Of a stretch of DNA of 8,778 nt, positions 5,972-8,778 are shown in pieces. Numbering within the stretch: the first letter of the stretch is position 1; the number at the start of each line of letters is the position of its first letter. Made by a program: the position numbers and the translations under genes. The notes beneath the pieces are model-generated. The model made no database searches. It saw only the letters and a list, made by a program, of their open reading frames with translations, and was not told the DNA's origin. Origin of the DNA: Actinomycetes bacterium (lineage in GTDB: Bacteria; Actinomycetota; Thermoleophilia; Solirubrobacterales; Solirubrobacteraceae); the NCBI GenBank assembly GCA_023429855.1, contig JAEZDB010000021.1, positions 1-8,778 on the forward strand, in the 5' to 3' direction.

Positions 5972-6946
5972 ATGGGCGAGCACTGGCACGGCGAGATCCA
6001 CCGGGCGTTCTTCAAGGACGGCCTGCCGCTGCCGCCCGACTCGGCCGAGGAGCCCAACCTGCGCGTGTACGCGGTGCCGCGTCCGTCGAAGGCGCAGATC
6101 GACGAGATCGGCACCGAGCTCGGCATCGATCCCCAGGCGATCTCGCGCGCGCACGACCGTCACGTCCGCGCGCGGGTCGACCGCTACGGCCACACCCGGT
6201 TCCTGATCCTGCGCCCCGCCCGCTACCTCGACAAGACCGAGGAGGTGCAGTTCGGCGAGCTGCAGCTGATCGTCGGCACGGACTTCGTCGTGCTGCTCGG
6301 CCGCTGCGGGATCTTTCCGCTCCAGGGCTTCGTCGACAAGATCTGCGGCCGCCCCGACCTGCTCGCCAAGGGGCCGTCGGCGATCCTGCACGCCGCGATC
6401 ACGGAGGTCGTCGACTCATACGAGCCGGTGATCCTCGGCCTCGAGAACGACATCGATGAGATCGAGGACGAGGTCTTCCGCTCCGAGGCCGACCCACTGC
6501 GACGCATCTACCAGCTGCTGCGCGAGGTCATCGCGTTCCAACGTGCGACCGGCCCGCTCGTGACGCTGTTCGCCGAGGTGGTCAAGCGGCGGGACCTCGG
6601 GGCCGAGGAGCTGAGGTTCGTGCGCGACGCCGAGGAGAAGGCGCTCCACGCCGCTGATCGCGCCGCCGGCTTCCGTGCGCTGCTTGAGAACGTCCTCAGC
6701 GTGAACCTCGCCCTGGAGACCAAACGCCTCTCCGAAGTCAGCATCGCCCAGGCCGACCAGACGAAGAAGATCTCGTCGTGGGCCGCGATCCTGTTCACGC
6801 CGACGCTGATCGGCGGCATCTACGGGATGAACTTCCGCCACATGCCGGAACTCGCGTGGCACTACGGCTACCCGTTCGCGCTCGGCCTCATGCTGGCGAT
6901 GGCGCTCGTGCTCTACGTGATCTTCAAGCGCCGCGACTGGATCTGA
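5972..6946 (+). CDS. corA: CorA-family magnesium/divalent metal ion transporter
   Basis: 324 residues from the ATG at 5972 (325 if the GTG at 5969 is used). CorA proteins are pentameric channels that carry Mg2+ (sometimes Co2+ or Ni2+) across the membrane, gated by a cytoplasmic funnel. The N-terminal ~265 residues form that soluble alpha/beta funnel, ending in long helices (about 150-265; e.g. YEPVILGLENDIDEIEDEVF) whose acidic patches are typical of the family. Two helices close the protein: about 269-288, ending in the signature YGMNF (GMN at 285-287 from the ATG), and 300-319. The GMN is followed by RHMPELAWHYGYP, a loop of the normal family form, and the tail is basic (KRRDWI). The length is normal and nothing is missing. 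There is no ribosome site; a -10-like box a few bases upstream suggests a leaderless message. Ion specificity is not determined. Confidence 0.93.
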   Translation: MGEHWHGEIHRAFFKDGLPLPPDSAEEPNLRVYAVPRPSKAQIDEIGTELGIDPQAISRAHDRHVRARVDRYGHTRFLILRPARYLDKTEEVQFGELQLIVGTDFVVLLGRCGIFPLQGFVDKICGRPDLLAKGPSAILHAAITEVVDSYEPVILGLENDIDEIEDEVFRSEADPLRRIYQLLREVIAFQRATGPLVTLFAEVVKRRDLGAEELRFVRDAEEKALHAADRAAGFRALLENVLSVNLALETKRLSEVSIAQADQTKKISSWAAILFTPTLIGGIYGMNFRHMPELAWHYGYPFALGLMLAMALVLYVIFKRRDWI

Positions 6947-6962
6947 CGCGCGGTCGACGCCA

Positions 6963-6982
6963 GCGGGCTGCTCAGAGCCCGC
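6963..6982. terminator. Hairpin between convergent corA and the FG-GAP-like gene
   Basis: gcgggct (6963-6969) pairs perfectly with agcccgc (6976-6982), a 7-bp GC-rich stem with a 6-base loop, gctcag. It starts 16 bases after the corA stop. It overlaps the last codons of the minus-strand gene, whose stop (6972-6974) lies in the loop. No T-tract follows on either strand, as is common for high-GC actinobacterial terminators. A bidirectional terminator is plausible. Confidence 0.45.
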
Positions 6983-7829
6983 CGGCGAGCGACTTGCGCT
7001 TGGCGTAGCCCCAGCGCGTCATTACGCGGTCGAGCTTGCGGGCGTAGGACTTGGCCGAGCCGCGCAGCTCCTTGCGCCGGGCAGAGACGCGGATCTCTGC
7101 CCGGGCCTGGCTTGTGCGCCCGATGCGGACGAGGTCGAGCGCATAGGCCGCCAGCTCGGGACGAGCATCGGCGCCCGTGCGCCGAGCACGGGCCAGCGCG
7201 CGGCGGTGCAGCTTGGCGTCGCGCAGCAGCTCGGCGCGCGCCTTGCGTGAGACGTCGGTGACCCTGCCGCCGGAGAAGGCGAGCACGCGCAGCGGCCCGC
7301 GGGTCGCGCTGCCGTAGAGCCCCGGCACGCGGCTGTCGGCGGAGAGGAACTCGGGGCTGTCGCGCCCGGTGACGTCGGCGAGACGGTAGCCGCGGGTACC
7401 CCACTCGCTGATCGCCGTCCGGTAGACGTTGCCGCTCTTGTGGAAGACGACCGTCTTGCGCTCGGGGTCGGGGTCGCTCGAGTAGACGTCGACCAGCACT
7501 TCGGGCTCGGCGTCGTCGTCGAGGTCGACGGCGGTGACCTTCGGCGGGGCCTTGTAGGAGACCGCAGCCTCAGGCGGCAGCGGCTGGTCGGCCGCGAGCG
7601 TCTGCCCGTCGCGCACGATCGTCACGCGGATGTCGCTCCAGGCCGGCACTTTGTCTTTACTGCCGTCGGCGTACTTCAGCGACGCTTTCAGCGCCGTTCC
7701 GACGACTTTCTTGTCCTTCGGCGCACTGTCTTTCGGCGCACCGGCGAAGGCCGAACCGGTGGCGAGGGCCGCAACGGCGAGGGCGAGCAGTGAAGCGTCG
7801 CGCAGGGTCGACGGGCAAGGCAAAGACAT
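6972..7829 (-). CDS. Secreted protein with FG-GAP/VCBS-like motifs and basic C-terminus
   Basis: 285 residues. The signal peptide is clear: a hydrophobic stretch at 13-28 (SLLALAVAALATGSAF) with probable cleavage after AFA near residue 29. A Lys/Asp-rich spacer follows (GAPKDSAPKDKK). Two segments look like FG-GAP/VCBS beta-propeller motifs: KVTAVDLDDDAEPEVLVDVY (97-116), where D102/D104/D106 resemble the Ca-binding DxDxDG loop, and YRLADVTGRDSPEFLSADSR (148-167). Two motifs are too few for a full propeller, so the fold is uncertain. Residues 194-281 are helical and rich in Arg/Lys (RKARAELLRDAKLHRRALAR), an unusual basic tail for an exported protein that might bind an anionic surface; this is inference. 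No Shine-Dalgarno is visible; a TAGGGT box lies 15 bases before the ATG. It is convergent with corA and downstream of the yceH-like gene on the same strand. The function is unknown. Confidence 0.7.
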   Translation of the reverse strand: MSLPCPSTLRDASLLALAVAALATGSAFAGAPKDSAPKDKKVVGTALKASLKYADGSKDKVPAWSDIRVTIVRDGQTLAADQPLPPEAAVSYKAPPKVTAVDLDDDAEPEVLVDVYSSDPDPERKTVVFHKSGNVYRTAISEWGTRGYRLADVTGRDSPEFLSADSRVPGLYGSATRGPLRVLAFSGGRVTDVSRKARAELLRDAKLHRRALARARRTGADARPELAAYALDLVRIGRTSQARAEIRVSARRKELRGSAKSYARKLDRVMTRWGYAKRKSLAGGL

Positions 7830-7844
7830 CGAGAAGCGCTGCCT

Positions 7845-7850
7845 ACCCTA
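7845..7850 (-). promoter_or_regulatory. TANNNT -10-like box (TAGGGT) before the FG-GAP-like gene
   Basis: It lies 15 bases before the ATG at 7829, which implies a leader of about 8 bases with no room for a full ribosome site. No -35 match is seen. Confidence 0.3.
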
Positions 7851-7890
7851 CCGGCGTTGGGAAGTCGCGCGCTGCGGTACATGCGGTTTT

Positions 7891-7918
7891 CGGTGGCTCG
7901 AAATCGCCCGAGCGACCG
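7891..7918 (-). terminator. Stem-loop after the yceH-like stop codon
   Basis: cggtggctcg (7891-7900) pairs with cgagcgaccg (7909-7918) at nine of ten positions, around an 8-base loop. It begins 9 bases downstream of the yceH-like stop on the minus strand. No T-tract follows in that direction (the next minus-strand bases are AAAA), so it may be a U-less terminator or an mRNA 3'-end structure. The rest of the gap (7830-7926) holds only the TAGGGT box. Confidence 0.4.
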
Positions 7919-7926
7919 GGGTTACC

Positions 7927-8697
7927 TCAGCTGGAGATCAGGTCTTCCAGCTCGTCGACGCGGCGCTCAAGCGCGTCGAGCCGGGCGAGGACGGCGGTGA
8001 GGTCGACGGCGGAGGCGGAGGGCGCAGACGGCGCGGGTGGGCGCGACGACGGCACGCCGGAAACTGGGGCAGAGGCGGTCACCGGGGTTTCTGCGCGGCC
8101 ACCCTGGTCGCCGTCGTCCTCGCTGCTGTCGACGGGCAGCGCGCCGCTTGCGATGAGCTGCGCGCGGTACTCCTCAGCTGCCTCCTCTGCGGCCGCCTCC
8201 ATCTCCGGGTCGCGCGGGCCGAGCTGGTGCTGATAGCGCGCCTCGCGGGCGCCGGGCTCGCGGTCGAGCAGCAGCACCAAGCCGCGCATTCCAAGGCCGC
8301 CGAGCACCTCCTCGACCTCCTCGGGCGAGGCGAACGGGTGCAGGCGCTCGGTCCGGGTGCGTAGCTCGCCGCGCGTCTGCGGTCCGCGCAGCAGCAGCAC
8401 GGCCAGCAGGGCGAGCTCCTCGTCGGTCGCCGGCAGCGTCTCGCCAGCGGTGTGGCGGTACTTCGTCGCGCGGGAGCCTTGGCCGGCGGCGGCGATCCGG
8501 GCCAGGCCGTGGCCGTGCAGGCCCGTGCAGGCGGCGCGCACCTCGTCGTCGTCGAGCGTCATCACCGGGTCGCGGCTTGAGCTCTGGTTGCACGCCGTCC
8601 GCAGCGCGTTGAGCGACAGCGGGTACACGTCGGGCGTCGTGCGCTGCTTCTCGATCAGGCACCCCAGGACGCGCTGCTCATGGGCGTTCAGCTGCAT
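7927..8697 (-). CDS. yceH: YceH family (UPF0502/DUF480) winged-helix protein
   Basis: 256 residues. The N-terminus, with EQRVLGCLIEKQRTTPDVYPLSLNALRTACNQSSSRDPVM, carries the hallmark segments of UPF0502/YceH: LGCLIEK, TPD-YPLSLNAL, ACNQ and RDPV (residues 7-46). GSRATKYRH (74-82) completes the first winged helix, and 90-160 (DEELALLAVLLLRGPQTRGE to ARYQHQLGPR) forms a second. Known YceH proteins are conserved soluble proteins of unsettled function; E. coli YceH is about 215 residues. Here the extra length is a Ser/Pro/Ala-rich linker (about 185-230) before a C-terminal coiled coil, LTAVLARLDALERRVDELED (233-252). No ribosome site precedes the ATG at 8697; a TACGCT box 7 bases upstream fits a leaderless message. 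It is transcribed toward the FG-GAP-like gene, but a stem-loop and that gene's own -10-like box separate them. Confidence 0.93.
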   Translation of the reverse strand: MQLNAHEQRVLGCLIEKQRTTPDVYPLSLNALRTACNQSSSRDPVMTLDDDEVRAACTGLHGHGLARIAAAGQGSRATKYRHTAGETLPATDEELALLAVLLLRGPQTRGELRTRTERLHPFASPEEVEEVLGGLGMRGLVLLLDREPGAREARYQHQLGPRDPEMEAAAEEAAEEYRAQLIASGALPVDSSEDDGDQGGRAETPVTASAPVSGVPSSRPPAPSAPSASAVDLTAVLARLDALERRVDELEDLISS

Positions 8698-8704
8698 GGG
8701 CGAG

Positions 8705-8710
8705 AGCGTA
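8705..8710 (-). promoter_or_regulatory. TANNNT -10-like box (TACGCT) before yceH
   Basis: It lies exactly 7 bases before the ATG at 8697, the classic actinobacterial leaderless geometry. The upstream DNA (8711-8748) is very GC-rich and shows no -35 element. Confidence 0.5.
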
Positions 8711-8730
8711 GCGGCGACGCGCCGCGGCGC

Positions 8731-8748
8731 CCGCAGGCTGCGCTGCGG
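8731..8748. repeat. Perfect inverted repeat ending at the adapter junction
   Basis: ccgcag (8731-8736) is the reverse complement of ctgcgg (8743-8748), around a 6-base spacer gctgcg. It ends exactly where the adapter begins. A GC-rich hairpin next to the contig end may have contributed to the assembly break, or may be chance in such GC-rich DNA. Confidence 0.4.
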
Positions 8749-8778
8749 CTGTCTCTTATAAACATCACCGAGCCCACG
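8749..8778 (+). other. Nextera transposase adapter (library artefact, not genomic)
   Basis: From memory, the Illumina Nextera read-2 adapter reads CTGTCTCTTATA, then CACATCT, then CCGAGCCCACG. The window ends CTGTCTCTTATA, AACATCA, CCGAGCCCACG: 28 of 30 bases agree, with two C/T-to-A differences at 8761 and 8767 that look like sequencing error. The AT-rich run is also unlike the surrounding DNA. The true genomic sequence ends at or near 8748. Confidence 0.93.

Noticed and set aside
5065..6459. Long plus-strand open frame (about 464 codons) crossing the ABC exporter and corA
   Set aside because: It runs antisense to a complete ABC transporter and out of frame with corA. Its composition is Arg/His-rich and it has no motifs.

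Overview
The window looks like a fragment of a high-GC actinomycete chromosome. The large LuxR-type regulator tail, the secreted proteins with basic Gly/Lys/Val-rich C-terminal domains, and the roughly 73% GC of the core genes (hand-counted on ten sampled 60-base lines) point to Thermoleophilia/Solirubrobacterales. That placement is an inference; no marker gene is present. The left edge cuts a gene. The last 30 bases (8749-8778) are not genomic: they match the Nextera transposase adapter, so this is the end of an assembled contig.

Layout. (1) 1-312, plus strand: C-terminus of a LuxR-family regulator. (2) 313-1521, minus strand: a two-gene operon encoding a GHKL ATPase with an apparent STAS-like N-terminus, followed by a small DUF4325-type STAS-like protein. 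This resembles an anti-sigma/anti-anti-sigma style switch. (3) 1659-3128, plus: a secreted beta-propeller-like protein with an Asn/Gly repeat linker. (4) 3125-4027 and 4084-5907, minus: a four-helix membrane protein of unknown function and, upstream of it, a complete half-size ABC exporter. (5) 5972-6946, plus: a CorA-family metal ion transporter, divergent from the exporter. (6) 6972-7829, minus: a secreted protein with FG-GAP-like motifs. (7) 7927-8697, minus: a YceH (UPF0502) family protein. Coding is dense and there is no gene-free stretch over 300 bases. No tRNA, rRNA, CRISPR array, integrase or transposase gene was seen.

The most notable signal is in the first 1.6 kb. A 24-bp direct repeat (23/24 identical) lies at the 3' end of the luxR gene (279-302) and again just beyond the ATPase/STAS-like pair (1556-1579). 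Both copies encode the same peptide, PAALGVGV, in the plus strand, and the differences at and just beyond the repeat are synonymous. The right copy continues into a short reading frame with its own stop at 1605-1607. The enclosed DNA is about 62% GC by hand count, against about 73% outside. The simplest reading is that the signalling pair arrived as a compact insertion into the 3' end of luxR, restoring the regulator's end with its own copy of the target and displacing the original tail. No recombinase is present, so mobilisation would have been in trans or is now lost.

A second pattern is that five of the seven genes outside that module have a TANNNT -10-like box 5-15 bases before the start codon and no well-spaced Shine-Dalgarno sequence, which suggests leaderless or very short-leader transcripts. 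The other genes are housekeeping or envelope functions (transport, secretion) with no evident joint pathway.
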